Origin: Actinomycetes bacterium
Lineage (GTDB): Bacteria > Actinomycetota > Actinomycetes > Actinomycetales > Cellulomonadaceae
Length of the DNA: 17,202 nucleotides
Direction: 5' to 3'
Assembly (NCBI GenBank): GCA_023388235.1
Contig: JAEWGQ010000319.1
Span: 1 to 17,202 of the forward strand
Each line of letters opens with the position of its first letter. The first letter of the stretch is position 1. A program made the translations under genes and the position numbers. Positions 1-6,989 of the stretch are shown here, in pieces. The notes beneath the pieces are model-generated. The model made no database searches. It worked only from the letters and a program-made list of their open reading frames with translations, and was not told the DNA's origin.

Positions 1-1
1 G

Positions 2-73
2 CACCTCGGCCCGCCGCCCCACCCGGGCCCGCCGCCGCACCTCGGCCCGCCGCCCCACCCGGGCCCGCCGCCC
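2..73 (+). repeat. 36-bp tandem repeat, two copies, in frame
   Basis: Two adjacent 36-bp units (2-37 and 38-73) differ only at the last base. In the frame of the gene that continues downstream each unit encodes the 12-residue block HLGPPPHPGPPP, so the repeat preserves reading frame. It is probably the end of a longer array that starts before the window. Proline-rich cytoplasmic heads of this kind are common on actinobacterial DUF4190 membrane proteins. The copy number beyond the left edge cannot be seen. Confidence 0.85.
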
Positions 74-784
74 CCCGTGCCGCCCGTGCCCGGCGTCCCG
101 GCGGCGCGGACGACGGACCCCGTCGCGGTGACGTCGCTGGTCACGGCCTTCCTGATCCCGGGTCCGCTCCCGATCGGGCTGGGGATCTGGGGGTTGTACC
201 GCGTCCGGCGCGACCGCACGGACGGGCGGGCGGTGGCGATCGCCGGCATCGTGCTCGGCGTCGTCCTGCCCCTGGTCGCCGTGGCCGTCGTCGCCCTGGT
301 CCTCCGGGGAGGGGGCGCGCTCAGCCGCGCGCAGACGCGCGCGGAGTGCGAGTCCGGCAAGGCCGCGGCGTGCGACCTGCTGTACCGGATCTCGCGGGAC
401 GGCTCCGAGGACCAGGCGTTCGGGAACACCTGCGGCGGCCGCACGGACGGTGAGCACTGGTGCGAGCTGCTGCCCACGGTCGACGGCTGGCTCGTCGTGA
501 CGCGGGGGGACGACCCCGAGCTCGACGTCCTGTGGGACGACTGCGTGGCCGGGTACGGCGAGGCCTGCGACGAGCTGGCGGCCCTGGCCCCTCGGGGCAG
601 CGAGTACCTGGAGCTCGGTGCCACGTGCGCCGGTCGGGACCCAGGGCCCAGGGCTTGCCGTCTCGCGCCCGGCCCGGACGGGGTGCGACGCCCGCCGGAG
701 CCGGGTCGTGGCTCCGAGCAGGAGCCGGCGCCGGAGCCGGCCCGGGTGGGCGGGTGCGAGGTGCCGCGGGGCCGGCGCGCATGA
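2..784 (+). CDS. DUF4190-type membrane protein, 5' partial
   Basis: The frame is open to the left edge, so the true start lies outside. A GTG at 77 would make a 235-residue protein, but it would cut through the proline-rich repeat and is probably not the start. Counting from base 2, there is a Pro-rich head (1-38), a first hydrophobic segment (about 40-66), a short basic loop (YRVRRDRTDGR), then the motif AVAIAGIVLGVVLPL beginning a second membrane segment (about 77-100). This two-helix layout with the 'G.A.AGIVLG' motif is typical of DUF4190. The outer part has two copies of a cysteine module at about 116-157 and 181-222, both with spacing C-x7-C-x19-C-x9-C, and each containing a GSE...FG/LG.TC motif. 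Two disulfides per module would fit if the part is extracytoplasmic; that is inference. The function of the family is unknown. The stop codon overlaps a downstream ATG (ATGA, 781-784). Confidence 0.75.
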   Translation, partial: HLGPPPHPGPPPHLGPPPHPGPPPPVPPVPGVPAARTTDPVAVTSLVTAFLIPGPLPIGLGIWGLYRVRRDRTDGRAVAIAGIVLGVVLPLVAVAVVALVLRGGGALSRAQTRAECESGKAAACDLLYRISRDGSEDQAFGNTCGGRTDGEHWCELLPTVDGWLVVTRGDDPELDVLWDDCVAGYGEACDELAALAPRGSEYLELGATCAGRDPGPRACRLAPGPDGVRRPPEPGRGSEQEPAPEPARVGGCEVPRGRRA

Positions 785-891
785 TCGGCCCCACGGCGGC
801 GCAGCTCGCGCTGCCGGTCCTGTCCGCCCCGCCGCAGCGGCGGGCGCGGTGGCTCGTGCGCTGCGCGGTGCGGCGCGCGGATCGGCGCTGA
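781..891 (+). CDS. possible small ORF overlapping the DUF4190 stop
   Basis: An ATG at 781 overlaps the preceding TGA by the ATGA arrangement that often signals translational coupling. The frame runs 36 codons and gives an arginine-rich peptide (ends RRADRR) with no recognisable domain. In DNA this GC-rich, chance frames of this size are common, so I treat it as a weak candidate. A small hairpin follows at 894-908 (CCCGGG arms around GCG). Confidence 0.15.
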   Translation: MIGPTAAQLALPVLSAPPQRRARWLVRCAVRRADRR

Positions 892-1074
892 GGCCCGGGG
901 CGCCCGGGAGCGGTCCGCCGCCATCCGGGTGAACCGCGCGAGCGTCGGCGCAGGTCGCGTCACCCCGGCCCCCGGGTGGGACGTGCGACCCCTCCGCGAG
1001 CCGACCCTGCCGCCGATCGGACGGGCCCAGGGGGCGGGAGTCAACCGCCTGTTCGCACGAGGACGAAGGCGTCG

Positions 1075-2706
1075 ATGATGAGCTCCACCACCCCACCTGC
1101 CCACCGCCCCGGCCCCGCGTCGTGGGTCCGCGACCGCGGCGTGAGCACCCGCATCCTGACCGCCGTGCTGCTCGCGTCCGTCGTGGGCGCCGTCGTCGGG
1201 ACGATGGGCATCGCGGCCCTCGGCCGCACGAACGACGCGGCCGGCTCGCTGTACCACCAGAGCTTCATGGGCCTGCAGAACGCGGCGACCATCCGGCGCG
1301 CGACCGTGGAGATGCGCTTCGCGCTCGCGAACCACGTGATCGCCGACGACGCCGCGGGCAAGGACGCCGCCGAGACCAAGATCGCGGCCGCCGAGGCGGA
1401 GGTCCGCGACGCGGTGGCGGCCTACCAGGCGCTCGACCTGGACGCCGACGACCGCGCCGCGCTCGACGCGTTCGTCACCGCGCTCGACGGCTACACCGAG
1501 CTCCGGACCGAGAAGATGCTCCCGGCGAGCTGGGCGCACGACGTCGCGCTGTACCGGTCGATCCGGGACGGCGACGCCCAGGCGATCATCGACGACATGA
1601 CCGACGCCATGGCGCAGCTGGTGTCCGGGGAGGAGGACGACGCGGCCGCGTCGGCCGCGGCCGCGCAGCGGGACTTCGAGGGGAACCGCCGGCAGGTCCT
1701 CGTCCTGCTGGTGGTGGGCACGGCGCTCGCCGTCGGCGTCGGCGTGGCGGTCGCCCGCTCGATCGTCCGCGGGCTCGCCCGGGTGCGGGCGGTCGCCGAG
1801 GGCATCGAGCGCGGCGACCTCACGGTGCGCTCCGGGCTGACCTCGCGCGACGAGGTCGGGGCGATGGGCGCGGCCCTGGACTCCGCCGTCACGAACCTGC
1901 GGGACGTCATCGGCACGATCGACGCGTCGTCGGGGTCCCTGGCGTCCGCGGCGGAGCAGATGTCCGCCACCACGGGGCAGATCGCCGCCGCGGCGGAGGA
2001 GACGTCCGCCCAGGCCGGCGTCGTGTCGGCCGCCGCGGAGCAGGTGTCCCGCAACGTGCAGACCGTCGCCGCGGGGTCCGAGCAGATGGGGGCGTCCATC
2101 CAGGAGATCGCCCGCAACGCCAGCCTCGCCGCGGAGGTCGCGGGCCGCGCCGTCGAGACGGTGGGGGAGACCACCACCACGATGAGCCGGCTCGGGGAGT
2201 CGAGCAAGGAGATCGGCAACGTCGTCAAGCTCATCACGTCGATCGCGGAGCAGACGAACCTGCTGGCGCTGAACGCGACCATCGAGGCGGCGCGCGCGGG
2301 CGAGGCCGGCAAGGGGTTCGCCGTGGTCGCCGGCGAGGTCAAGGAGCTCGCGCAGGAGACCGCGCGGGCCACCGACGAGATCGCGCGGCGGGTGGAGTCC
2401 ATCCAGGGGGACGCCGGCGGCGCGGTGACGGCCATCGACCAGATCAGCGGGATCATCGCGCAGATCAACGACTACCAGCTGACGATCTCGAGCGCGGTCG
2501 AGCAGCAGACGTCGACGACCGCGGAGATGAACCGCAGCGTGTCCGAGGCGGCGGCGGGGTCGACGGAGATCGCGGCGAACATCTCGGGCGTGGCCGACGC
2601 CGCGGGCTCGACCACCCAGGGCGTCTCGGAGTCGCAGCAGGCGGTGCAGTCGCTCGCGCAGATGTCCGCGGGGCTGAAGGACGTGGTGGGCCGGTTCACG
2701 GTGTGA
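1075..2706 (+). CDS. methyl-accepting chemotaxis protein
   Basis: A 543-residue transmembrane chemoreceptor that would pass ligand signals through CheW to the CheA kinase. Order of parts: short cytoplasmic tail, TM1 (about 27-49), a helical periplasmic-side sensor of the four-helix-bundle type (about 50-204), TM2 (about 207-225), HAMP (about 226-279, with GDLTVR and [10 protein letters not shown]), then the long coiled-coil signalling domain. The conserved tip is clear at about 393-411 ([19 protein letters not shown]), followed by [11 protein letters not shown]. The ligand cannot be inferred from the sensor. There is no C-terminal NWETF-type methyltransferase tether. I chose the ATG at 1075 because GAAGG lies 5 nt upstream (1065-1069); the ATG at 1078 is nearly as good. 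A GTG at 976 would add 33 low-complexity residues. No flagellar or che genes lie nearby, so it is an orphan receptor here. Confidence 0.93.
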   Translation: MMSSTTPPAHRPGPASWVRDRGVSTRILTAVLLASVVGAVVGTMGIAALGRTNDAAGSLYHQSFMGLQNAATIRRATVEMRFALANHVIADDAAGKDAAETKIAAAEAEVRDAVAAYQALDLDADDRAALDAFVTALDGYTELRTEKMLPASWAHDVALYRSIRDGDAQAIIDDMTDAMAQLVSGEEDDAAASAAAAQRDFEGNRRQVLVLLVVGTALAVGVGVAVARSIVRGLARVRAVAEGIERGDLTVRSGLTSRDEVGAMGAALDSAVTNLRDVIGTIDASSGSLASAAEQMSATTGQIAAAAEETSAQAGVVSAAAEQVSRNVQTVAAGSEQMGASIQEIARNASLAAEVAGRAVETVGETTTTMSRLGESSKEIGNVVKLITSIAEQTNLLALNATIEAARAGEAGKGFAVVAGEVKELAQETARATDEIARRVESIQGDAGGAVTAIDQISGIIAQINDYQLTISSAVEQQTSTTAEMNRSVSEAAAGSTEIAANISGVADAAGSTTQGVSESQQAVQSLAQMSAGLKDVVGRFTV

Positions 2707-2720
2707 CCGGCGGCCGGTCA
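2704..2720. terminator. palindrome joining two convergent stop codons
   Basis: The 17-bp perfect inverted repeat has arms TGACCGGC and GCCGGTCA around one G. It contains the TGA of the chemoreceptor (2704-2706) at one end and, on the other strand, the TGA of the TetR gene (2718-2720) at the other. As RNA it folds on either strand with a 6-7 bp stem. There is no U-tract, which is usual in high-GC actinobacteria. A bidirectional terminator is a reasonable inference. Confidence 0.45.
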
Positions 2721-3305
2721 GCCGGGCGCGCCCGCCCCGTACCGCAGCCCGTCGACCACCAGGTCGAGGAGCCCGCGGACGCGCTCGGCCCACCGGTCGG
2801 AGTCGGGGACGTTCCACACCCCGCCCATCGCGAGCATGACCTGCTCGCCGTCGACGTCGGGGCGCACGGTGCCGTCGGCGCGCCCGGCGGCGAGCAGGGT
2901 GTCGAGCGCGGCGATGATCCGGGTGCGGGTCTCGGCGAACAGCGAGGAGTCGGAGCCGGCCGCGGCCCGCAGCGCCGCGCCCATGCCGCGCTTGGCGGCG
3001 GCGTACCGCACGTACCGGCCCATCCACTCGCGGAGCGCGTCGACGCCGGTGCGCGTCCCGTCCAGCAGGGCGGGGGCGGCGTCGCAGAGCGCGGTGACCT
3101 CCTGCCGGTACGCGGCCTCGACGAGGGCGCCGCGCTCGGGGAAGTGCCGGTAGAGCGTGCCGATGCCGACGCCGGCGCGCTGGGCGATGGTCTCGAGCGG
3201 GGTGTCGCCGTCCTCCGCGAACGCCGCGGCGGCGACGGTGAGCAGCCGGGCCCGGTTGCGTGCGGCGTCGGCGCGCAGCGGCCGGTCGGCGGGTGCAGCG
3301 GTCAC
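2718..3305 (-). CDS. TetR/AcrR-family repressor next to VOC gene
   Basis: A 195-residue one-component regulator. The N-terminal helix-turn-helix is plain: ARNRARLLTVAAAAFAEDG followed by TIAQRAGVGIGTLYRHFPER (residues about 15-55). The C-terminal ligand and dimer part (about 70-195) is helical and resembles the SbtR-like C-terminal type; the ligand is unknown. I chose the GTG at 3305 because AAGGGGAG lies 5 nt upstream on the minus strand. Longer in-frame starts would run back through the divergent promoter and the VOC gene. It is divergent from the VOC protein at 3486, and two inverted repeats lie between them, so it probably represses that gene and itself. Its 3' end converges on the chemoreceptor with an 11-nt gap. 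Confidence 0.88.
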   Translation of the reverse strand: MTAAPADRPLRADAARNRARLLTVAAAAFAEDGDTPLETIAQRAGVGIGTLYRHFPERGALVEAAYRQEVTALCDAAPALLDGTRTGVDALREWMGRYVRYAAAKRGMGAALRAAAGSDSSLFAETRTRIIAALDTLLAAGRADGTVRPDVDGEQVMLAMGGVWNVPDSDRWAERVRGLLDLVVDGLRYGAGAPG

Positions 3306-3316
3306 GCGGTCTCCCC

Positions 3317-3346
3317 TTGCGATCCGGAGGGTCCTCCGGTTAGAGT
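3317..3346 (+). promoter_or_regulatory. promoter of VOC gene with operator in spacer
   Basis: A candidate sigma-70-type promoter reads towards the VOC gene: -35 TTGCGA (3317-3322), 18-bp spacer, -10 TAGAGT (3341-3346). The spacer is almost filled by an inverted repeat, CCGGAGG-GT-CCTCCGG (3324-3339). A repressor bound there would block polymerase, the classic TetR arrangement. The predicted transcript start near 3353 leaves a leader of about 130 nt. The hexamers are each 4/6 matches, so the exact promoter is tentative; the inverted repeat is certain. Confidence 0.5.
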
Positions 3347-3355
3347 CGTGGAGCG

Positions 3356-3376
3356 AAACGAGAGGTTCCTCCGTTT
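3356..3376. promoter_or_regulatory. second inverted repeat, likely TetR site
   Basis: The arms AACG(A)GAGG and CCTCCGTT pair around TT with one extra base in the left arm. It shares the GAGG/CCTC core with the first repeat at 3324-3339, which suggests the same protein binds both. It lies just downstream of the predicted VOC transcript start. Confidence 0.4.
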
Positions 3377-3485
3377 CCCAGGGTACGCCGCCCGCACCGC
3401 CCCGTCGACGCCCGCGGCCCCCACCGACCCCCCGGCCCCGCGCACCGCGCGGCCCCGGCCCGACCCCCGCACCCGGGAGGACCCC

Positions 3486-3833
3486 ATGGCCAGCACCTTC
3501 CACGGACTCACCTTCGACGCCTACGACGCCCACGCCGTCGCGCAGTTCTGGGCCGCCGCGCTCGGCCGCGACGTGGCGCCCGGCGCGACGACCGACCACG
3601 CCGAGCTGCTCGCCGACGCCGACGCCCCGCGCCTCGCGTTCGACCGCGTCCGGCCCGGCGGCGTCGTCCGCAACACCCTGCACCTGGACCTCGTCACCGC
3701 GGACCTCGAGGGGGAGTCCGCGCGGCTCGTCCGGCTCGGCGCGCGGCGGCTCGGCGCGGTCGGCGGCGCGGCGCGCTGGGTCAGCCTCACGGACCCGGAG
3801 GGCAACGCGTTCGACCTGATCCCGGCGGCCTGA
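3486..3833 (+). CDS. glyoxalase-like VOC-fold protein
   Basis: A 115-residue protein of the vicinal-oxygen-chelate superfamily, glyoxalase_6-like type. Visible family features are the opening LTFDAYDAHAVAQFWAAALG (a 'xFWaaaLG' helix after the first strand), NTLHLDLVT in the middle (metal-ligand-type His on a strand), and the closing WVSLTDPEGNAFDLIP. Length is normal for a one-domain member. Such proteins may act as dioxygenases, isomerases, thiol transferases or drug-binding resistance proteins, and the sequence does not say which. ATG start with GGGAGG 5 nt upstream (3475-3480). Divergence from a TetR gene with operator-like repeats suggests a ligand-inducible detoxification or resistance role, as inference. 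Confidence 0.82.
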   Translation: MASTFHGLTFDAYDAHAVAQFWAAALGRDVAPGATTDHAELLADADAPRLAFDRVRPGGVVRNTLHLDLVTADLEGESARLVRLGARRLGAVGGAARWVSLTDPEGNAFDLIPAA

Positions 3834-3873
3834 CGCCCCGCGCGCCCCGGCGCCCCGGGTGGCCGGCGGCCCG

Positions 3874-4572
3874 TCAGAACGCGGGCGGGACCTGCGCCTG
3901 CGCGAGCGGCTTGCCGTGCTTGACCGTGACCCCGCCGAAGATCGCGACCGTGCGCACGTCCAGCAGCGGGGCGCCGGGGAACGGGGGCGGGGTCGTCTTG
4001 TCCTCGGACCCGCCGAACAGGGAGAGGCTGGTCAGCCGCACCTGCCAGGTCGGCGGCACCTTGACGTCCACGCCGCCGAACATGGTGAACACGTCGATGC
4101 GGGCGCGGTCCGGGATGCCGGCGGCGCGCAGGTCCAGGTCGATCCCGCCGAACACGGCGGTCAGGGACGCGGACCGGAACTCCTGCGACGTCGTGCGGCG
4201 CTCGCCGCCCCAGAAGAACACGAGCACCCGCATCCGGTCCGGGTCGCTGCGCCGCCCGGTCGCGGCGAGGAGGATCGACGCGCCGAGCACCGCGAGCGCG
4301 ACCGGCAGCGCGTAGGTCCCGGCGCTGCCCTGGACGAGGTCGAAGGCCTCGAGCAGCCAGAACGTGCCGAGCGCGATGATGAGGACCGGGCCGATCCACG
4401 CGCGGGGCACGAGCGCCAGGGCCGCGACGCCCACGGTGATGACCGCGAGCGGGACGAGCACCTCCCACAGGCTCGCCGTCTGCAGCACGTCGAGCCGGTC
4501 GAGCAGGAGGGCGACCCCCGCCAGGACGAGCACGGAGCCGAGCACGAGCTGACCGACCGGACGCTGAGGCAT
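3874..4572 (-). CDS. LiaF-like membrane protein
   Basis: A 232-residue protein with four predicted membrane helices (about 8-26, 34-52, 56-73, 79-99), as in the LiaF transmembrane domain (DUF5668 type). A soluble C-terminal beta-repeat domain follows, with FGG-containing strands (VFGGIDLDL, MFGGVDVKV, LFGGSEDKT, IFGGVTVK). This matches the LiaF/YvqF C-terminal 'cell-wall-active antibiotic response' domain. In Firmicutes LiaF restrains the LiaSR two-component system, but no sensor kinase or response regulator is adjacent here. Actinobacterial members are often orphans of unknown function. ATG start at 4572 with only a weak Shine-Dalgarno (GGTGA). It lies downstream of the MFS gene on the same strand, separated by a strong hairpin, so it is likely a separate unit. 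Confidence 0.8.
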   Translation of the reverse strand: MPQRPVGQLVLGSVLVLAGVALLLDRLDVLQTASLWEVLVPLAVITVGVAALALVPRAWIGPVLIIALGTFWLLEAFDLVQGSAGTYALPVALAVLGASILLAATGRRSDPDRMRVLVFFWGGERRTTSQEFRSASLTAVFGGIDLDLRAAGIPDRARIDVFTMFGGVDVKVPPTWQVRLTSLSLFGGSEDKTTPPPFPGAPLLDVRTVAIFGGVTVKHGKPLAQAQVPPAF

Positions 4573-4627
4573 GGGGTCACCGTAGCGATCCCGTGACCCG
4601 CGCGTGGCGGTCCTGCGTCCCGGATCG

Positions 4628-4658
4628 CCGCCGGCCGGCGGGTCTCGCCGGCCGGCGG
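4628..4658 (-). terminator. strong hairpin after MFS gene
   Basis: Perfect 12-bp arms CCGCCGGCCGGC and GCCGGCCGGCGG enclose a 7-nt loop. The hairpin begins 10 nt past the MFS stop codon on the minus strand. There is no U-tract. Position and stem strength fit a high-GC terminator separating the exporter from the LiaF-like gene. Confidence 0.65.
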
Positions 4659-4667
4659 ACGCCGGGC

Positions 4668-6182
4668 TCAGCCGTGGTCGGGCTCGGCCTGCGCGCGGCG
4701 GGGGAGCAGCCGGGCGACCGGCAGGCAGACGGCCGTGATGGCCAGCGCGATCACCAGGGCCGTCGTCATCGCGTGCACGGTGCCGCCGCCGGCGTCGCCG
4801 CTGCCGAGGGCGTGCAGGTACACGGTGGTGATGACGGCGGAGCCGATGCCGTTCGCGAGCTGCTGCACGGCGGTCAGCGAGCCGCTGGCGCTCCCGGCCT
4901 CCTCGGGCGTGACGTCCCCGAGCGCGATGTCGTAGATGGTGCCGAAGCAGGTGCCGAGGCCGACGCCCATGACGAACACCGGCGGGACCATCGCCCACGT
5001 GCCGAGCCCGAGCCCCTGCGCGTGCACGAGCAGCAGGAACCAGCCCACCCCGGCGAGCGTGATCGTGAGCCCGGCGAACACGAGCGTGCGACCGAGCCGG
5101 GCCATCAGCCCCATGCACGCGAACGCGGCGGCCATGATGCCGACGGTCAGCGGCATGAGGGAGAGCGCCGCGCGCCCGGGCGTCTGGTGCAGGCCGCCCT
5201 GGAGGAACAGCGACAGCACGTACATCAGCCCGCTGGTCGCGGCGAAGAACGCCAGGCCCATGAGCAGCCCGGCGGTGAAGCCGCGGTTGGCGAACAGCGA
5301 GGGCCGCAGCAGCGGGTCGGCGGCGGTCCGCTGCCGCCGCACGAACAGCACGAACGCCACGACGCCGACCGCGAGGGCGACGAGCGACACCGGCGCCCAG
5401 TCCGTCTGGGAGCCCTCGATGAGCCCGTAGAGCAGGCCGGACATGGACAGCGCGAGGAACGCGGAGCCCTGGCCGTCGATGGTGGCCGCGCTGCTGCCCC
5501 CGGCGTCGTCGCGCGGCAGCAGCCACACGGCGAGGGGGACGCCGACCACGCCGAGCGCGACGTTGATCAGGAACACCGCGCGCCAGCCGGTGCCCGCGAC
5601 GTCGGCGTCGATGAGGAAGCCGGCGAGGACGGGGCCGCCGATCGCGGCGATGCCGAGCAGCGGCCCGAACAGGCCGAACGCGGTGCGCATCATGTCCCGC
5701 GGGAAGGCGCGCGTCATGATCGCCATGCCCTGCGGGATCAGCAGCGCGCCGAACGCGCCCTGCAGGACGCGGGCCGCGATCATGACGCCCGGGCCGGTGG
5801 CGAGGCCGGCGGCCGCGGACGCCAGCACGAACCCGGTCATGCCGACCAGGAACAGCCGGCGCTGCCCGTACCGGTCGCCGAGCCGGCCGCCGAGCACGAG
5901 CAGGACGCCCAGCGCGAGGGCGTAGGACGCCCCGAGCCACTTGATGAGGCCGTCGCCGCCGCCGATGCCGGCCACGATCGACGGGGCGGCGATGTTCGTG
6001 ACCGTCGAGTCGATCATGTCGAGCGCGTCGGCCAGCAGGACGAGCCCGAGGACCGCCCACAGCCGGGCCCGGGACGGCGGCGCCGCGTCCTGCGTCCGGG
6101 TCCCGTCGCCGGCCGGCTCGCTGCCACCGGCGTGCGCGACGCCGGGTGCCGCCACCTCCGTGGCCCGTGTGCTGTCGGACAT
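4668..6182 (-). CDS. MFS drug/solute exporter, DHA2 (14-helix) type
   Basis: A 504-residue polytopic membrane protein. The N-terminal helix LWAVLGLVLLADALDMIDST carries the D...D pattern typical of DHA2 exporters. Motif A is GGRLGDRYGQRR after helix 2. Motif C-like sequence (GPLLGIAAIGGPVLAGFL) lies in helix 5, followed by GWRAVFLINV, the DHA2 hallmark. Length and hydrophobicity fit 14 helices. Likely proton-coupled export of drugs or metabolites; the substrate is unknown. ATG start with GAGGAG 6-7 nt upstream. It is divergent from a TetR regulator at 6305, with palindromes in between, the textbook layout for repressor-controlled efflux. Confidence 0.9.
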   Translation of the reverse strand: MSDSTRATEVAAPGVAHAGGSEPAGDGTRTQDAAPPSRARLWAVLGLVLLADALDMIDSTVTNIAAPSIVAGIGGGDGLIKWLGASYALALGVLLVLGGRLGDRYGQRRLFLVGMTGFVLASAAAGLATGPGVMIAARVLQGAFGALLIPQGMAIMTRAFPRDMMRTAFGLFGPLLGIAAIGGPVLAGFLIDADVAGTGWRAVFLINVALGVVGVPLAVWLLPRDDAGGSSAATIDGQGSAFLALSMSGLLYGLIEGSQTDWAPVSLVALAVGVVAFVLFVRRQRTAADPLLRPSLFANRGFTAGLLMGLAFFAATSGLMYVLSLFLQGGLHQTPGRAALSLMPLTVGIMAAAFACMGLMARLGRTLVFAGLTITLAGVGWFLLLVHAQGLGLGTWAMVPPVFVMGVGLGTCFGTIYDIALGDVTPEEAGSASGSLTAVQQLANGIGSAVITTVYLHALGSGDAGGGTVHAMTTALVIALAITAVCLPVARLLPRRAQAEPDHG

Positions 6183-6234
6183 GTCCCGCTCCTCGCCTCG
6201 GCGCGGCGCCGGGAGGGCGCCGCGGATCGAGCAA

Positions 6235-6267
6235 CAGTGTAATCACTGCAGAAATGAAGTAGCTACT
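6235..6267 (-). promoter_or_regulatory. MFS promoter region with two palindromes
   Basis: An AT-rich island in the divergent gap holds CAGTG-TAAT-CACTG (6235-6248) and the perfect 10-bp palindrome AGTAGCTACT (6258-6267). On the minus strand TACACT (6236-6241) is a plausible -10 for the exporter, with a poor -35 (TAGCTA, 18-bp spacing) inside the second palindrome. Both palindromes would then cover promoter elements, as expected for repression by the adjacent TetR protein. Which of the two is the TetR site is not decided by sequence alone. Confidence 0.5.
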
Positions 6268-6269
6268 AC

Positions 6270-6298
6270 GTCACACCGACTAGCGGGACGCGTAGGCT
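6270..6298 (+). promoter_or_regulatory. tetR promoter, probably leaderless
   Basis: -35 GTCACA (6270-6275), 17-bp spacer, -10 TAGGCT (6293-6298). The predicted +1, seven bases past the -10, is 6305, the A of the ATG. No good Shine-Dalgarno sits before that ATG. A leaderless mRNA, common in actinobacteria, explains both facts. Confidence 0.5.
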
Positions 6299-6304
6299 GG
6301 GGTG

Positions 6305-6916
6305 ATGACGCGGACGACAGCGCAGCCCGCCGACCTCCCGGTCGGACGGCGCGAGCGGAAGAAGGCCGAGACCCGCCGGGCCCTCGTCGCCGCGGCGCGG
6401 CGGCTGTTCCTCGAGCGGGGCTACGACGAGGTGACCGTCGCGCAGATCGCCGACGAGGCCGACACCGCGGTCACGACGCTGTTCAACCACTTCCCGGACG
6501 GCAAGGAGGCGCTCGTGTTCGGCGACGGCGCCGACGAGGACGAGCGCGCGCAGTCGCTGGTCGCCGCCGTGCGGGGGACGGGCAGCCTCCGGACGGCGCT
6601 CGAGGCGCTCGGCCGGTTCTTCGCCGGGCGCGGCGTCTTCGTGCCCGACCCGCCGCCGGAGGAGCGGCAGCTCATCGCGCTGATCGTCAGCGCGCCGCAG
6701 CTGCGCACGTACGCGCGGCGGCAGTGGGAGGCCTGCGAGGCACCCCTCGCCGCAGCGCTGGCGGCGGAGGCCGGCGCGGAGCCGGACGACCCCCGGCTGC
6801 GCGCCCTGGCCCGCTACGTCCTGCAGATCCCGGACCTCGCCACGGACGCCGCCGACCGCCGGGCGGTCCTGGACGCCATCGTCGCCGGACTCGTCTCGGG
6901 GTGGGGCACCGACTGA
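6305..6916 (+). CDS. TetR-family repressor of MFS exporter
   Basis: A 203-residue regulator. The helix-turn-helix is at about residues 17-62 (RKKAETRRALVAAARRLF, then VAQIADEADTAVTTLFNHFP). The C-terminal part is helical and ligand-specific; the ligand is unknown. ATG at 6305 is preferred over the GTG one codon earlier because a promoter predicts transcription starting exactly at this ATG. The gene is divergent from the MFS exporter and shares a 122-bp intergenic region with palindromes, so it most likely represses the exporter until a substrate binds. Its 3' end converges on the flavin oxidoreductase through a hairpin. Confidence 0.88.
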   Translation: MTRTTAQPADLPVGRRERKKAETRRALVAAARRLFLERGYDEVTVAQIADEADTAVTTLFNHFPDGKEALVFGDGADEDERAQSLVAAVRGTGSLRTALEALGRFFAGRGVFVPDPPPEERQLIALIVSAPQLRTYARRQWEACEAPLAAALAAEAGAEPDDPRLRALARYVLQIPDLATDAADRRAVLDAIVAGLVSGWGTD

Positions 6917-6926
6917 CCGCCGGAGC

Positions 6927-6952
6927 GGCCGGTCCCGGGCGCCGGGCCGGCC
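6927..6952. terminator. bidirectional hairpin between convergent genes
   Basis: The arms GGCCGG(T)CCCGG and CCGGGCCGGCC form an 11-bp stem with one bulged T and a GCG loop. It lies in the 73-nt gap between the convergent TetR and flavin oxidoreductase genes and could end both transcripts. Confidence 0.5.
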
Positions 6953-6989
6953 GGGCGGCGCGCGCGACGGCGCACCACCCGGCCACCCG

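Noticed and set aside
2..73. Repeats at 2-73 and 10611-10705 as CRISPR
   Set aside because: No spacers between units and no cas genes; the first is coding and the second is a short-period minisatellite.
321..794. Minus-strand frame opposite the DUF4190 gene
   Set aside because: Composition is Arg/Pro/Ala shadow with no domain, and the plus strand encodes a recognisable protein.
1011..1020. GCCGATCG resembling a flagellar sigma-28 -10 element before the chemoreceptor
   Set aside because: No TAAA-like -35 at the required spacing, and the match is partial; likely chance.
976..1074. GTG start at 976 for the chemoreceptor
   Set aside because: Adds a Pro/Arg-rich stretch unlike chemoreceptor N-termini, and the ATG at 1075 has a well-placed GAAGG.
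1122..3833. Plus-strand frame of about 900 codons spanning the chemoreceptor, tetR and VOC genes
   Set aside because: Low-complexity shadow translation; only the final 115 codons, after a good ribosome site at 3475, form a recognisable domain.
3874..6246. Very long minus-strand frame of about 790 codons through the MFS and LiaF-like genes
   Set aside because: Arg/Pro/Ala-rich out-of-frame translation over the MFS gene; only its last 232 codons are a real protein. Long open shadow frames are expected at this GC content.
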